NCBI GenBank assembly: GCA_024460105.1
Contig: JANFXS010000004.1
Span: 1-64,000, forward strand
From: Anaerotignum faecicola
GTDB lineage: Bacteria; Bacillota; Clostridia; Lachnospirales; Anaerotignaceae
Direction: 5' to 3'
DNA length: 64,000 nucleotides
Part shown: one piece after another, positions 36,921 to 46,244 of the stretch
How the letters are laid out: each line of letters begins with the position of its first letter
Position numbering within the stretch: the stretch's first letter is position 1
Program-made: the position numbers and the translations under genes
The notes under the pieces: model-generated
Database searches by the model: none
Told to the model about the DNA's origin: nothing
Seen by the model: only the letters and a program-made list of their open reading frames with translations

Positions 36921-37580
36921 TTAAAAACCCGCTTTTGCAAGAAATTCCAAAGTAATCCCGCAGGGCCGTTCTTTTCCGCTTTTTCCCCGAAAGTTTAAAG
37001 ACAAAAGTTTTTCTGCATATTTGCCTATTATATCGGTTTCAATATTGACAAAATTTCCGGCTGTTTTAAGACCAAGCGATGTACATGCGGCAGTATGAGG
37101 TATAACCGAAACCGAAAAATAACCGGAGCCTGTTTCCGTAACCGTCAGGCTTATGCCGTCTATGGCGACGGAACCTTTTTCCACAATATACCTAGTTATG
37201 CTTTCATCGGCTTTTATTTTATATACCAAAGCAAAACCGTCTTTCTTTACGGCGGATATAACGCCGCGTCCGTCTATATGGCCCGCCACAATATGGCCGC
37301 CGAACCTTCCGTCCGCCGCCATGGCGCGTTCTAAATTTACGGGGCTTCCCGCCTTTAAAAGCGGCAGGGCCGAACGGTTAAGCGTTTCATGCATAACGTC
37401 AGCCGAAAAACTTGACCCGTCGAAACTTACAACCGTCAGGCATACGCCGTCAACCGCTATGCTGTCGCCGATCTTAACGCCTTCAAGTACGGTTTTGGCC
37501 TTTATTTTTATAACCGCCGAATCCTTTCCGTTTTTTATATCCAATACGTTTCCCGTTTCTTCAACAATCCCCGTGAACAT
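36921..37580 (-). CDS. ribE: Riboflavin synthase, alpha subunit
   Basis: A 219-residue protein starting at the ATG at 37578-37580, the canonical 'MFTGIVEETG' terminus. It has two homologous lumazine-binding barrels: 'DSIAVDGVCLTVVSF' with 'ADVMHETLNRSALPLLKAGSPVNLERAM' in the first and 'GSVAIDGISLTVTETG' with 'FSVSVIPHTAACTSLG' in the second. It dismutates two lumazine molecules into riboflavin. Its start overlaps the end of ribD by 20 bp, so the two are translationally coupled. Confidence 0.96.
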   Translation of the reverse strand: MFTGIVEETGNVLDIKNGKDSAVIKIKAKTVLEGVKIGDSIAVDGVCLTVVSFDGSSFSADVMHETLNRSALPLLKAGSPVNLERAMAADGRFGGHIVAGHIDGRGVISAVKKDGFALVYKIKADESITRYIVEKGSVAIDGISLTVTETGSGYFSVSVIPHTAACTSLGLKTAGNFVNIETDIIGKYAEKLLSLNFRGKSGKERPCGITLEFLAKAGF

Positions 37581-38658
37581 ATGAAACACCGCTTTCTATC
37601 AAAAAATCCCCGCCAAATTTTGTTACCGTGCTTCCGCTCAGCCTGACTGAGCAGTCCAAATGAGGAAAACCAACGCCGCCTATCGGGGTTTTGGCAGTTT
37701 TGCCGCCTAAAATTTTAGGCGAAATATACGCTTGGATTTTCTGTACGACGCCGCTTTCCAAAGCCGACCAGTTAAGTTCCGCCCCGCCTTCTATTATCAC
37801 GCTGCCTATCCCTCTTTCTCCTAATATCCGCATAAGACTTTTAAGGCCCACCCTGCCTTTTTCCTCCGGAACGGTTATAATTTCAAAACCTTTTTTCACA
37901 TAAGGTTCCGTTTTTTTCAAATCGCCGCGGCATGTGGCGATGATAGACGGAATGTCGCGGGCAGTTTCGGAAATACTGCAGTCAAGAGGCATCCTTAAGT
38001 TTGTATCGCATATAATGCGTATCGGGTTCCTTCCCCCGGTACGGCATGTCAAAAGCGGGTTGTCGGAAATAACCGTCCCTACGCCCACCATAACCGCATC
38101 GAAAATTCCGCGCTGGCTGTGCACATGTTTTCTCGCTTCTTCGCCGGTTATCCACTTTGATTCACCGATATATGAACATATTTTTCCATCCATGGTCATG
38201 GCGTATTTCATTACCGTAAAAGGCGTTTTTGTTTTTATGTAATGGAAAAACCATTCGTTTGCCATGCGGCATTTGTTTTCAAGCACGCCTGTTTCGACTT
38301 TTACGCCGTTTTTTTTAAGCTCCGTTATCCCTCGGCCCGCAACAAGAGGGTTTGGATCGGCGCACCCAACAAAAACGCGCTTTATTCCGGCTTTGATAAT
38401 GGATTCGGCGCATGGAGGCTGTTTGCCGAAGTGGCCGCATGGTTCCAACGTAACGTACATATCGGAGCCATCGGGGCTTTCAATACAGCTTTCAAGCGCG
38501 TTTATTTCCGCATGCCTGCCCCCGTATTTTTCATGATATCCGCCGCCGATTACACGCCCGTTTTTAACTATAACTGCCCCTACGGCAGGATTAGGCGAAA
38601 CTCTGCCCAGCCCCTTTAAAGCGAGGGAAACGGCAAGTTCCATATATTTTTCATCCAT
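37561..38658 (-). CDS. ribD: Bifunctional pyrimidine deaminase/reductase RibD
   Basis: A 365-residue fusion starting at the ATG at 38656-38658 behind GAGGTGATAATT; the frame is open to 38754 but that part crosses the leader terminator. The N-terminal cytidine-deaminase-like domain has zinc ligands in 'GGRHAEINALESC' and 'VTLEPCGHFGKQPPCAESII'. The C-terminal reductase domain (about 145-365) contains 'KYAMTMDGKI' and 'IIEGGAELNWSAL'. It performs the second and third steps on the GTP branch. First gene of the FMN-riboswitch operon. Confidence 0.96.
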   Translation of the reverse strand: MDEKYMELAVSLALKGLGRVSPNPAVGAVIVKNGRVIGGGYHEKYGGRHAEINALESCIESPDGSDMYVTLEPCGHFGKQPPCAESIIKAGIKRVFVGCADPNPLVAGRGITELKKNGVKVETGVLENKCRMANEWFFHYIKTKTPFTVMKYAMTMDGKICSYIGESKWITGEEARKHVHSQRGIFDAVMVGVGTVISDNPLLTCRTGGRNPIRIICDTNLRMPLDCSISETARDIPSIIATCRGDLKKTEPYVKKGFEIITVPEEKGRVGLKSLMRILGERGIGSVIIEGGAELNWSALESGVVQKIQAYISPKILGGKTAKTPIGGVGFPHLDCSVRLSGSTVTKFGGDFLIESGVSYVHGDC

Positions 38659-38670
38659 AATTATCACCTC

Positions 38671-38704
38671 AAAAAAAATAGCCCCGGAAAATCCTCCGGG
38701 GCGA
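38671..38704 (-). terminator. Leader terminator 2, directly before the ribD RBS
   Basis: Minus strand: GCCCCGGA / TCCGGGGC-type hairpin (8-bp stem) followed by TATTTTTTTT, running straight into the ribD Shine-Dalgarno GAGGTG. It is placed where the FMN riboswitch expression platform is expected. Confidence 0.8.
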
Positions 38705-38784
38705 AACAAAACGGATATACGTTTCATAAATACGCGACGCGGCAGTCCGTTCATGCCGAAACCGCAAGCGAAGCCGCACGCCGA

Positions 38785-38816
38785 TAAAAAAACCCCGGAA
38801 TAAAAATATTCCAGGG
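38785..38816 (-). terminator. Leader terminator 1, downstream of the FMN aptamer
   Basis: Minus strand: CCCTGGAATA / TATTCCGGGG hairpin followed by TTTTTTTA. It lies about 40 nt after the aptamer, so the leader contains two successive terminators. Confidence 0.8.
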
Positions 38817-38852
38817 CAATAATTCTCCGCGTAAAAAAAACATCCGCGCTTT

Positions 38853-38962
38853 AACCTTCTTTCATCCAGACTGTACTGTCGGCTTCGGAATTTCACCGAA
38901 TCATGCCTTGCGGCTCGTGGGCTGTACCACCGGTAGGGAATTTCACCCTGCCCCGAAGATTT
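38853..38962 (-). promoter_or_regulatory. FMN riboswitch (RFN element)
   Basis: The minus strand carries the conserved RFN core segments in order: ATCTTCGGGGCAGGGTGAAA, TTCCCTACCGGTGG, AGCCCACGAGCC, GATTCGGTGAAATTCCG, CCGACAGTACAGTCTGGATG and AGAAGGTT, with the closing P1 stem between the first and last segments. It binds flavin mononucleotide and lowers expression of ribD-ribE-ribBA-ribH by premature termination at one or both following terminators. Confidence 0.97.
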
Positions 38963-38982
38963 ACCGTATTAAATTGATTTGA

Positions 38983-39011
38983 AGTATACTACTCAAAATT
39001 ATATATGTCAA
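38983..39011 (-). promoter_or_regulatory. Promoter of the rib operon leader
   Basis: Minus strand: TTGACA (39006-39011), 17-bp spacer, TATACT (38983-38988), about 20 bp upstream of the aptamer. Confidence 0.85.
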
Positions 39012-39019
39012 GCATATTT

Positions 39020-39666
39020 TTTTAAACCGGGTTCCTAAAAACGGATTCGGCAACAATACGGCATGCGGCAAACGCACGGTAAATCAATTAAAAACAAGCG
39101 GGTAAAATCCGACGGAAGCAGCCCGGCAAATCCTTTAAAATCAGAACATCAAATCCGACGGAAACAGCCCGGTAAATCCATTGAAATCATAACTGCAAAT
39201 CCTTTAAAAAAACAAGTAAAATCCATAAAAAACAAAACGGCAAATCTTTTAAAATGAGAGCGGCAAATTTATTAAACCTCCGCTCATAATCTCCCCATAT
39301 CCTTCAAATCCCGAATTAACATATCCAACGTTCATACAGCGCCATTTCGTCTGCCGAAAATTAAAATCTCAATTTTTAACCGTTTAATTACAGGAAGCAT
39401 AAAAATTTTAAATTCTGCCGAAACCGTTTCGTATTTTTTAATAAAATCTCAGCGTTTATTCCGAAATTTTTCTTCTTTCGTCTAAACATCTTCCCCTGAC
39501 AGACAAAAACGGCGGCATACGGAATTTAAAATGGCAATCGCCCTTAGCGAAAATAGTTATAATACGTTTGCCGCCGTACTTTATTTTTTAAAATCAGATT
39601 AAACAGATTATCTGCCGTTTAATATATCGCGCTGCCGGGTTAAATCGCTGAATATTCCATTCCGTT
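39020..39666. other. Intergenic region with degenerate short repeats, no gene
   Basis: Spacer between the rib leader and the AEC transporter. Its first part (39060-39280) is composed of degenerate repeats (see separate entry). The rest is AT-rich with no supported gene. Confidence 0.55.
39074..39280. repeat. Degenerate direct-repeat tract (GGCAAATCCTTTAAAA type)
   Basis: Six or more imperfect repeats of a (G)GCAAATC(C/T)(T/A)TTAAAA or GTAAAATCC.. motif at 15-45 bp intervals. Two of them sit in a longer unit, TCCGACGGAA(G/A)CAGCCCGG, repeated about 53 bp apart. An open frame across it is only repeat-derived (SIKNK/ANPLK recurrences) and lacks an RBS. Confidence 0.65.
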
Positions 39667-40584
39667 TCAAATATGAAGCGCGGCAATAAGGCACGTCATT
39701 ATAACGACGCTTATAATAATCGAAAGAGAATTTGCAAATCCCGCCATATCGGTATTCCCGCCGCTCATTCCCGTAAACGCGGGCACAAGCGCCGAACACG
39801 GGCTGAACACCGTCAGAGCCAAAACCTGCCTGACTTCAAGCGTAAAAGGTGCAAACGAATACAGCAAATATGCAAGAACCGCCGAAAAGGCGTAACGTAC
39901 TGCAAGCGCCTTCGCAATTACCTTTATGGAACCGAGGTCGATATCAAGCTCCAGCATAAGGCCGAGCATAAGCATAGCCATAAAGCCGTTTGCTCCCGCC
40001 ACGGCGGAAACGGCCGTTACAACCCCGTCCGGTATCCTGATATTCAAAAAAGCAAATATCATCATAATCAAGTATATGTCGAAAGGCACCGACTTCAAAA
40101 GCTTTTTGAATATATCGCGTATCCTCAGCTTTCCTTCGCCGCCGCCCAAAAGAGAAATAACCGTTATGTAAGTGCCGCCGCTGCACATCATGGCGTTGCC
40201 CATATCAAAAAGGCACGCCGTTACAACGCCGCCCCCGCCTAGGAAACCTTGCACAAAAGGCATTGTAAATGAGCCTATATTATATCCCGTTATATTGAAC
40301 ATATAATGTATGCGGATATCACGTTCTTTCTTCATCGAAATTAAATATCCCAACATCACCAAAACAAAATCTGTTGCGAACCCTATTGCAATAATCATAA
40401 AAAGGGAGCTGTCCTTTTCAAAATTCGAAAAACTCGTGACAACAGCCGCCGGAAGCGTTATATTAAGGGTTATTTTCGTTATAACCGAAACATCCTCCTT
40501 TTTGAAAAAACCTTTTTTCTTCAGTAAATATCCAATTATAATAACCAATATAAATGAAAACGCTTTAAGCAAAACTCCCGACAT
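39667..40584 (-). CDS. AEC family transporter (second paralogue)
   Basis: A 305-residue, ten-helix membrane protein with the AEC start 'VIIIGYLLKKKGFFKKEDVSVITKITLNITLPAAVV' and the mid-protein 'MFNITGYNIGSFTMPFVQGFLGGGGVV' motif. It resembles the protein at 13389-14312 in architecture but is clearly diverged. Likely a small carboxylate permease of the cytoplasmic membrane. The ribosome-binding site is weak. It lies upstream of the rib operon on the same strand; whether it carries a flavin-related substrate is unknown, and the riboswitch does not control it. Confidence 0.85.
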   Translation of the reverse strand: MSGVLLKAFSFILVIIIGYLLKKKGFFKKEDVSVITKITLNITLPAAVVTSFSNFEKDSSLFMIIAIGFATDFVLVMLGYLISMKKERDIRIHYMFNITGYNIGSFTMPFVQGFLGGGGVVTACLFDMGNAMMCSGGTYITVISLLGGGEGKLRIRDIFKKLLKSVPFDIYLIMMIFAFLNIRIPDGVVTAVSAVAGANGFMAMLMLGLMLELDIDLGSIKVIAKALAVRYAFSAVLAYLLYSFAPFTLEVRQVLALTVFSPCSALVPAFTGMSGGNTDMAGFANSLSIIISVVIMTCLIAALHI

Positions 40585-41097
40585 TAAACCAGCCTGCTTT
40601 CGATTAAAATATTAAAAAATAATCCAAACGTACCCGCATATAAAAATTAAAAGTTTTGATTGCCTATACCCTGAAAAACGCCCCTTCCCCATATCAAAGC
40701 GGCAGTATAAACAACCGCCGTAAAAATCTGCAAATGAAATTTTCGGCGGCTTTCGGCTTAATAACATAAAATATTTTATTATTTTACTCGAATATTAAAT
40801 ATCACATAATTTCATTTGTATAATACCGAAGTTTGCCGTCAGACATAAAAACGTATTGTAAAACGCCGTCCCGGCTGTTCCACCGCGCATGCCGCGTCCG
40901 TATACGGCTTAATAACGGCAGCAATATCCGGCAATATAAAAAAGTAACAATTCACAAAAAACGTATTTTTATCATATTGCCGCTTTATCCACACCCAACG
41001 CAGTTTTATTCAAAATATTTCTAAAATAAACGCTTCGGCTTATATACTATAACGAAATTCTATATTCCTCACAAAACGGAGCGGCGCGCCGATACTG
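40585..41097. other. Intergenic, nothing recognised
   Basis: About 510 bp of AT-rich sequence between the rsmG stop and the AEC gene. I found no ORF with an RBS, no RNA gene and no clear terminator. Confidence 0.45.
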
Positions 41098-41817
41098 TTA
41101 CTTAATGGGCTTTTTGACGGCGGTTCCCGCCTTACGCGGGTACTGCGCCGGGGTTTTTCCGATTTTTTCGATTATCACAAGGCTGTGTGAAATATCGCTG
41201 TTTGGAATTGATACGTTTATAATATCCTTAACTTCCCCGCCGAATATTTTTATCGCCTTAAGGCTCCCGCTTATTTCATCCGAAACGTCCGGCCCTTTCA
41301 AAGATATAAACACGCCGCCTTCCCTAACAAACGGAAGGCAGTATTCGCTCAAAACCGCAAGGTTTGCAACGGCGCGCGAAATGCAGAAATCAAATTTTTC
41401 CCTATACCGGCGATCCTGTCCGCCCTCTTCCGCCCGCATATGTATATTTTCAATCTTTTCAAGGCCAAGGCTTTTTTTCACTTCCTCAAGAAAAGTAATA
41501 CGCTTATTCAGGCTGTCAAGAAGCGTCATATCCAAATCGCCCCTTGCAATTTTAACGGGTATCCCCGGAAAGCCCGCGCCCGTCCCCACGTCTATAACTG
41601 ACGCGCCGGCAGGCACGCTGAAACACGACAGGATGGAAAGGCAGTCGGCAAAATGTTTTATAACAATATCTTTATCGTCGGTAATTGCCGTAAGGTTCAT
41701 TTTTTTATTCCATTCCAAAAGCAGATCTTTGTATTTAAAAAATGAATCCTCCTGTTCGCCGCTCAGCTCAATGCCCATGCGGGCGGCCGTATCCCTGAAA
41801 AGTTCCCTTGCGTCCAT
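41098..41817 (-). CDS. rsmG: 16S rRNA (guanine-527-N7) methyltransferase RsmG
   Basis: A 239-residue protein starting after GGGGGATAT. SAM-binding motif 'VIDVGTGAGFPGIPVKI' (about 75-91), 'LLDSLNKRITFLEEV' and 'FCISRAVANLAVLSEYCLPFV' identify RsmG (GidB). It methylates G527 of 16S rRNA. It ends the origin-proximal mnmE-mnmG block as usual, although a repeat-filled spacer of about 720 bp separates it from the preceding gene. Confidence 0.95.
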   Translation of the reverse strand: MDARELFRDTAARMGIELSGEQEDSFFKYKDLLLEWNKKMNLTAITDDKDIVIKHFADCLSILSCFSVPAGASVIDVGTGAGFPGIPVKIARGDLDMTLLDSLNKRITFLEEVKKSLGLEKIENIHMRAEEGGQDRRYREKFDFCISRAVANLAVLSEYCLPFVREGGVFISLKGPDVSDEISGSLKAIKIFGGEVKDIINVSIPNSDISHSLVIIEKIGKTPAQYPRKAGTAVKKPIK

Positions 41818-42539
41818 ATATCCCCCTAAAATTAAAAAGTATTCAAAGTATCCAAAACCTTCAAAATACGATCCGCCGCATATAAACTACATTTATTTCG
41901 GCAGATTTAATGTGATATTATCAATTTATCCGCCTTTGCCAATCCAATCGTATCTTCATGTTAATTTAACATATCTTTTAAAATATAAAACTTTCGCGGA
42001 ACGCTTTCCATTTTATAACCACATTAACTCAATGTTATTCATATATTCGCCGTTAACGATCCGAGCGTATCTTCATTCGCCCGTCAGCCGCTTCCGCGCC
42101 GTTCATGGCGTCATGGTAACTTCAACATATTTTATAAAAAACAAAAACTGTTTACGGCGGACATACATTCCCTTTTATTGCGGCTTAACGCGCTGTTCTG
42201 CTACTGTTCGGCATTGCCGCGCCTTCCGCATCTCCATGGTAACTTTTACATATCTTTTTAAAACAAAAAACGTTTACCGCCGACAATATTCCCTTTTATT
42301 GCGGCTTAACGCTACGTTCCGCAACTGTTCGGCATTGCCGCGCCCTTCGCATCTCCATGGTAACTTTTACATATCCTTTAAAAACAAAAAACCTTTACCG
42401 CTGACGTACATTCTCTTTTATTACAGCTTAACGTATTGATTTCGGCAATACCGCGTTGACAATCTAAAATACTCATACGTATTAAGCCGAACGAAAACGC
42501 GCCTTTTTTTAAAGCGTAGTAATACAATATATTGAGCCG
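41818..42539. other. Intergenic region dominated by tandem repeats
   Basis: About 720 bp between rsmG and the 69-residue gene, mostly occupied by the tandem repeats at 41950-42440. A long plus-strand open frame across it, antisense to rsmG, is repeat-derived and not a gene. Confidence 0.6.
41950..42440. repeat. Four degenerate tandem repeats of about 120 bp
   Basis: The block CATGGTAACTTTTACATATC recurs at 42235 and 42356, with diverged versions at 42112 and 41958 (spacings 154, 123 and 121 bp). Each is followed by AAAACAAAAA.C.TTTACCGC and CATTC.CTTTTATTGCGGCTTAACG. The two right-hand units are about 90 percent alike by eye, and the left-hand ones have decayed. Confidence 0.75.
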
Positions 42540-42749
42540 TTAAATATTCTTCTGTTTTTTCAGCTCCGCCAAAATACAGTCCGAAACTTTTTTCTGTTCC
42601 CCGCCGTTAAGAACAATATACGGTTTCCTGCCGAGCTTGATTTTCTTTACGGCAAAAAGGTTTTTCCGCCTTGCCGAAATGCCGTATCCGAAAAAAACTT
42701 TCTTCCTGAGAGGCTTTAATTTAACAGTAAAATGGCTTTTACTCATCAT
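42540..42749 (-). CDS. Small basic protein of unknown function, coupled to mnmG
   Basis: A 69-residue, lysine-rich protein ('[41 protein letters not shown]'). Its ATG lies within the last codons of mnmG (11-bp overlap, out of frame), with GAAAGGGAG as RBS inside mnmG, so it is probably translationally coupled and real. No family is recognised. The high positive charge and its place in the ribosome/tRNA-modification block would fit nucleic-acid binding, but this is inference. Confidence 0.65.
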   Translation of the reverse strand: MMSKSHFTVKLKPLRKKVFFGYGISARRKNLFAVKKIKLGRKPYIVLNGGEQKKVSDCILAELKKQKNI

Positions 42750-44634
42750 TTCTCCCTTTCATCTGCTCCATATATATCAAAAGCACCGATATATCAGCCG
42801 GCGAAACGCCCGCAATCCTTGACGCATGTCCTATTGAATTAGGCTTTATTTCGTTAAGTTTCTGCGCCGCCTCTATCCTGAGGCCTTTAATCGAGGAATA
42901 GTCCAAACTGTCGGGCAGAAGCCGTTTTTCAAGTTTTTTAAACTGCTCCACCCTCTGCGCCTGCTGATTTATATAACCTTCATACTTAATTTGAAGGGCC
43001 GCCTGTTCCCACACTTCACGGCTTAAAGACGGCCTGTCCGCGTCTATTTCGCCCAACGCTTCATATGTAAGCTCGGGACGTCGCAGAAGTTCGTAAAGCT
43101 TTATGCCGCTTTTAAGGGGCGCGCTGTTATTCCTTTCAAGAAACGCCTGAACTTCCGCGCCCGGCGTGATAACGGTTTTATATATACGTTCCTTTTCTTT
43201 TGAAATTGCTTTTTCCTTTTCCAAAAAAGCGCCGTACCTTTCCTCGCCGATAAGGCCCGCTTCATATCCTATAGGAGTAAGCCTTTCGTCGGCGTTGTCC
43301 TGCCTTAAAAGCAGTCTGTATTCCGCCCTTGAAGTCATCATCCTGTATGGCTCGCGGCTTCCTTTGGTTACAATGTCGTCTATAAGAACGCCGATATACG
43401 CCTGGCTCCTGTCAAGTATAAGCGGTTTTTCGCCCCTTATATGCCTGACGGCGTTTATGCCCGCAATAAGCCCCTGCGCCGCCGCTTCCTCGTACCCGCT
43501 CGTACCGTTGAACTGCCCCGCGCCGAAAAGCCCTTTTATATTTTTAAATTCCAGCGAAAGTTTAAGCTGCGTCGCGTCTATACAGTCGTATTCGATAGCG
43601 TATGCCGTCCGCGTAAAGCGGCAGTTTTCAAGGCCGGGCACAGTCCTGTAAAGGGCAATCTGAACGTCCTCCGGAAGCGAGGAACTCATGCCCTGTATAT
43701 AAAGTTCGTTTGTGTTTTCACCCTCCGGTTCGACAAATATCTGGTGCCGCGCCTTATCCGAAAAACGCACTACCTTATCTTCTATTGAAGGGCAGTACCT
43801 CGGCCCGGTGCCTTCTATAACGCCTGCATAAAGCGGCGAACGGTGAAGGTTATCCCTGATAATTTCATGGGTCCGTTCATTTGTATAAGTGAGATAGCAA
43901 GGAATCTGCTCCCGCGCAATATCCTCCGCCCTGTTTGTAAATGAAAAAGGAACTATGTCGCCGTCGCCGTATTGTGGAGTCATTTTTGAAAAATCCACGC
44001 TTTTGCCGTCTATCCTTGCGGGCGTTCCCGTTTTAAAGCGGTAAAGCTTTATTCCGTTATCAATAAGGCTTTGGCTCAGCCCCGACGCGGCTTTAAGCCC
44101 ATTAGGGCCGCATTGTATAATCGTTTCTCCGTAAAGGCATCTCGCTTTAAGGTAAGTGCCGGCGGCGATTATAACGGCCTGCGCCCTGTACACGGCCCCC
44201 GAAAGGGTCTCAACCCCTTTAACCTCACCGCCGTCGACAATAAGCGAAACTATTTCTCCCTCGCGCACAGTGAGGTTTTCGGTGTTTTCAAGGGTCTTTT
44301 TCATTTCGTTTTTATATGCCGTTTTGTCCGCCTGCGCCCTAAGGGAATAAACCGCCGGGCCTTTCGCCGTGTTCAGCATTTTTGTCTGTATAAAAGTTTT
44401 ATCTATGTTTTTGCCCATCTCCCCGCCTAAAGCGTCAATCTCACGCACGAGATGTCCCTTGCTGCTGCCGCCTATGGACGGGTTGCACGGCATCATCGCT
44501 ATGCTGTCGAGATTTATGGCGAACATGATTGTTTCCACTCCGCTCCTTGCAGACGCCAAAGCCGCTTCGCATCCGGCGTGTCCACCGCCTATGACGATAA
44601 CGCCGAAATTTCCGGCTTCGTATTTTTCAGCCAT
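42739..44634 (-). CDS. mnmG: tRNA uridine-34 carboxymethylaminomethyl-modification enzyme MnmG (GidA)
   Basis: A 631-residue flavoprotein starting after GGGGGAATTGAA. FAD-binding N-terminus '[21 protein letters not shown]', '[24 protein letters not shown]', '[12 protein letters not shown]', '[21 protein letters not shown]' and the C-terminal helical domain. With MnmE it adds the cmnm5 group to U34 of tRNAs reading split boxes. The length is normal. It follows mnmE by 58 bp on the same strand. Confidence 0.97.
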   Translation of the reverse strand: MAEKYEAGNFGVIVIGGGHAGCEAALASARSGVETIMFAINLDSIAMMPCNPSIGGSSKGHLVREIDALGGEMGKNIDKTFIQTKMLNTAKGPAVYSLRAQADKTAYKNEMKKTLENTENLTVREGEIVSLIVDGGEVKGVETLSGAVYRAQAVIIAAGTYLKARCLYGETIIQCGPNGLKAASGLSQSLIDNGIKLYRFKTGTPARIDGKSVDFSKMTPQYGDGDIVPFSFTNRAEDIAREQIPCYLTYTNERTHEIIRDNLHRSPLYAGVIEGTGPRYCPSIEDKVVRFSDKARHQIFVEPEGENTNELYIQGMSSSLPEDVQIALYRTVPGLENCRFTRTAYAIEYDCIDATQLKLSLEFKNIKGLFGAGQFNGTSGYEEAAAQGLIAGINAVRHIRGEKPLILDRSQAYIGVLIDDIVTKGSREPYRMMTSRAEYRLLLRQDNADERLTPIGYEAGLIGEERYGAFLEKEKAISKEKERIYKTVITPGAEVQAFLERNNSAPLKSGIKLYELLRRPELTYEALGEIDADRPSLSREVWEQAALQIKYEGYINQQAQRVEQFKKLEKRLLPDSLDYSSIKGLRIEAAQKLNEIKPNSIGHASRIAGVSPADISVLLIYMEQMKGRNDE

Positions 44635-44692
44635 TTCAATTCCCCCTGTATTCCCATAAATTAAACGCGGCAGCGCGCTTTTAAATCCATTG

Positions 44693-46075
44693 TTATTTTC
44701 CTAAACAGAACTGTGAAAATATCCTGTCCAAAAGCTCCCCGTCATAGCTGTCGCCCGTTATTTCGCCAAGTATATTGAGTGCGTCCGTCAAATCCATGGA
44801 TATAAAATCGACGGGCATGCCGTCCGTTATGGCTCCAAGGGTTTTTTTTAGGCTTTCCCGCGCCCTTGAAAGAGCGTCCCTATGGCGTATGTTGGTTATA
44901 TGAGCTTCGCCGCCGCCCGAGTCAACCGCGCCTTCAAAAATCATATCGCGGAACCATTTTTCCAATTCCCCTATACCTTCCCCGCGTTTGGCGGAAATAG
45001 GTATTATATTGTCCGTTCCGGTATATTCCTTTACGGCGCTTATATCAAAAGCCGCCTTCAGATCGCATTTATTAAGGAGTATAACCGCATTCCTGCCTTT
45101 TATAAAATCAAGTATTTCAAAGTCTTCCTTTGCAAGGGGCGACGACGCGTCCAAAAGCATAAGTATAACGTCGGCTTCCCGCGCCGTATTCCTGCTTTTT
45201 TCAACGCCGATTTTTTCAACGGTATCGTCGGTTTCCCGTATGCCGGCAGTATCTATTATTTTAACGGCTATGCCGCCTATGCTCAGATATTCTTCAACGG
45301 TATCCCTTGTAGTTCCCGGTATATCGGTTACAATGGCTCTTTCTTCCTCCAAAAGGCAGTTTAAAAGAGAGCTTTTGCCCACGTTGGGCTTGCCGAGTAT
45401 AACCATGCTTACGCCTTCCCTTATAATGCGCCCTTTCCTTGAGGAATCCAAAAGCCTGTCGGTTTCTTCAATCAGGTTTTGCGTCTTTGCTTTAAGCATA
45501 GCGTAAGTTTCTTCTTCCATATCGTGTTCTGGATAGTCGATTGAAACTTCAATGGCGGCTATCGAATCTAAAAGCGCGCCGCGCATATCCCTAACCGTAT
45601 TGCCGACGCTTCCGCCAAGCTGTTTTAGCGCGGCTTTCCTACCAAGTTCCGTTTTGCTGTTTATAATGTCGATAACGGCTTCCGCCTGAGTGAGGTCTAT
45701 CCTGCCGCCGAGGAAAGCGCGTTTCGTAAATTCCCCCGGTTCCGCAAGCGACGCTCCCAATTTCAAAATAAGCTCCAAAACCCTGCCGCACGACATAATG
45801 CCGCCGTGGCAGTTAATTTCGACAACGTCCTCGGTGGTGTAAGTTTTCGGAGCCTTCATAACGGTGAGAAGGACCTCGTCCAAAACCTCTCCCGTAAAAG
45901 GGCTTACGATATGGCCGAAAGTAATGGTATGGCTTTCTTTTTTTAAAATGTCCGCTCCCTTAAAAGCCTTTGCCGCAAGCCGAATCGAACCGTTTCCGCT
46001 GATTCTTACTATGCTTATGCCTCCGTTTCCCAAAGGCGTGCTTACGGCGGCTATTATTTTATTTTCAGACGGCAT
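44693..46075 (-). CDS. mnmE: tRNA modification GTPase MnmE (TrmE/ThdF)
   Basis: A 460-residue protein. The N-terminal tetrahydrofolate-binding domain (about 1-120) is followed by a helical domain with an inserted G domain: G1 '[12 protein letters not shown]', G2 'GTTRDTVEE', G3 '[10 protein letters not shown]', G4 'NKCD'. The terminal 'FCLGK' supplies the catalytic cysteine. It partners MnmG. An intrinsic terminator sits between its RBS and jag, so it may be expressed from a promoter near 46150-46240 or by read-through. Confidence 0.97.
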   Translation of the reverse strand: MPSENKIIAAVSTPLGNGGISIVRISGNGSIRLAAKAFKGADILKKESHTITFGHIVSPFTGEVLDEVLLTVMKAPKTYTTEDVVEINCHGGIMSCGRVLELILKLGASLAEPGEFTKRAFLGGRIDLTQAEAVIDIINSKTELGRKAALKQLGGSVGNTVRDMRGALLDSIAAIEVSIDYPEHDMEEETYAMLKAKTQNLIEETDRLLDSSRKGRIIREGVSMVILGKPNVGKSSLLNCLLEEERAIVTDIPGTTRDTVEEYLSIGGIAVKIIDTAGIRETDDTVEKIGVEKSRNTAREADVILMLLDASSPLAKEDFEILDFIKGRNAVILLNKCDLKAAFDISAVKEYTGTDNIIPISAKRGEGIGELEKWFRDMIFEGAVDSGGGEAHITNIRHRDALSRARESLKKTLGAITDGMPVDFISMDLTDALNILGEITGDSYDGELLDRIFSQFCLGK

Positions 46076-46092
46076 AACAATTCATCCTCTCC

Positions 46093-46127
46093 AAAAAAAC
46101 CGTGGGAAAGATTCGCTCCCCACGGCT
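46093..46127 (-). terminator. Intrinsic terminator between jag and mnmE
   Basis: Minus strand: CCGTGGGGA / TCCCACGG hairpin followed by TTTTTTT, then the mnmE ribosome-binding site GGAGAGGATG. It separates the rpmH-jag unit from mnmE-mnmG, or attenuates between them. Confidence 0.82.
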
Positions 46128-46244
46128 TATATTTCTTCTCGGTATATTCCTGCAAGGCTGCGCCTAAATCAAAGGCGGCATATCTTTCAAACCGTGCGAT
46201 CCCTTATAAAAATCAAAGGCAAGCGGATAAATGGCAGGAAAAAA

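Noticed and set aside
39063-39257. 64-codon repeat-containing ORF (SIKNK, ANPLK units)
   Set aside because: It is a by-product of the degenerate DNA repeats, with no RBS or promoter.
41105-42439. 444-codon plus-strand ORF over rsmG and the tandem repeats
   Set aside because: It is antisense to rsmG and continues through non-coding repeats; composition is Ser/Pro/Tyr-rich without domains, and there is no RBS.
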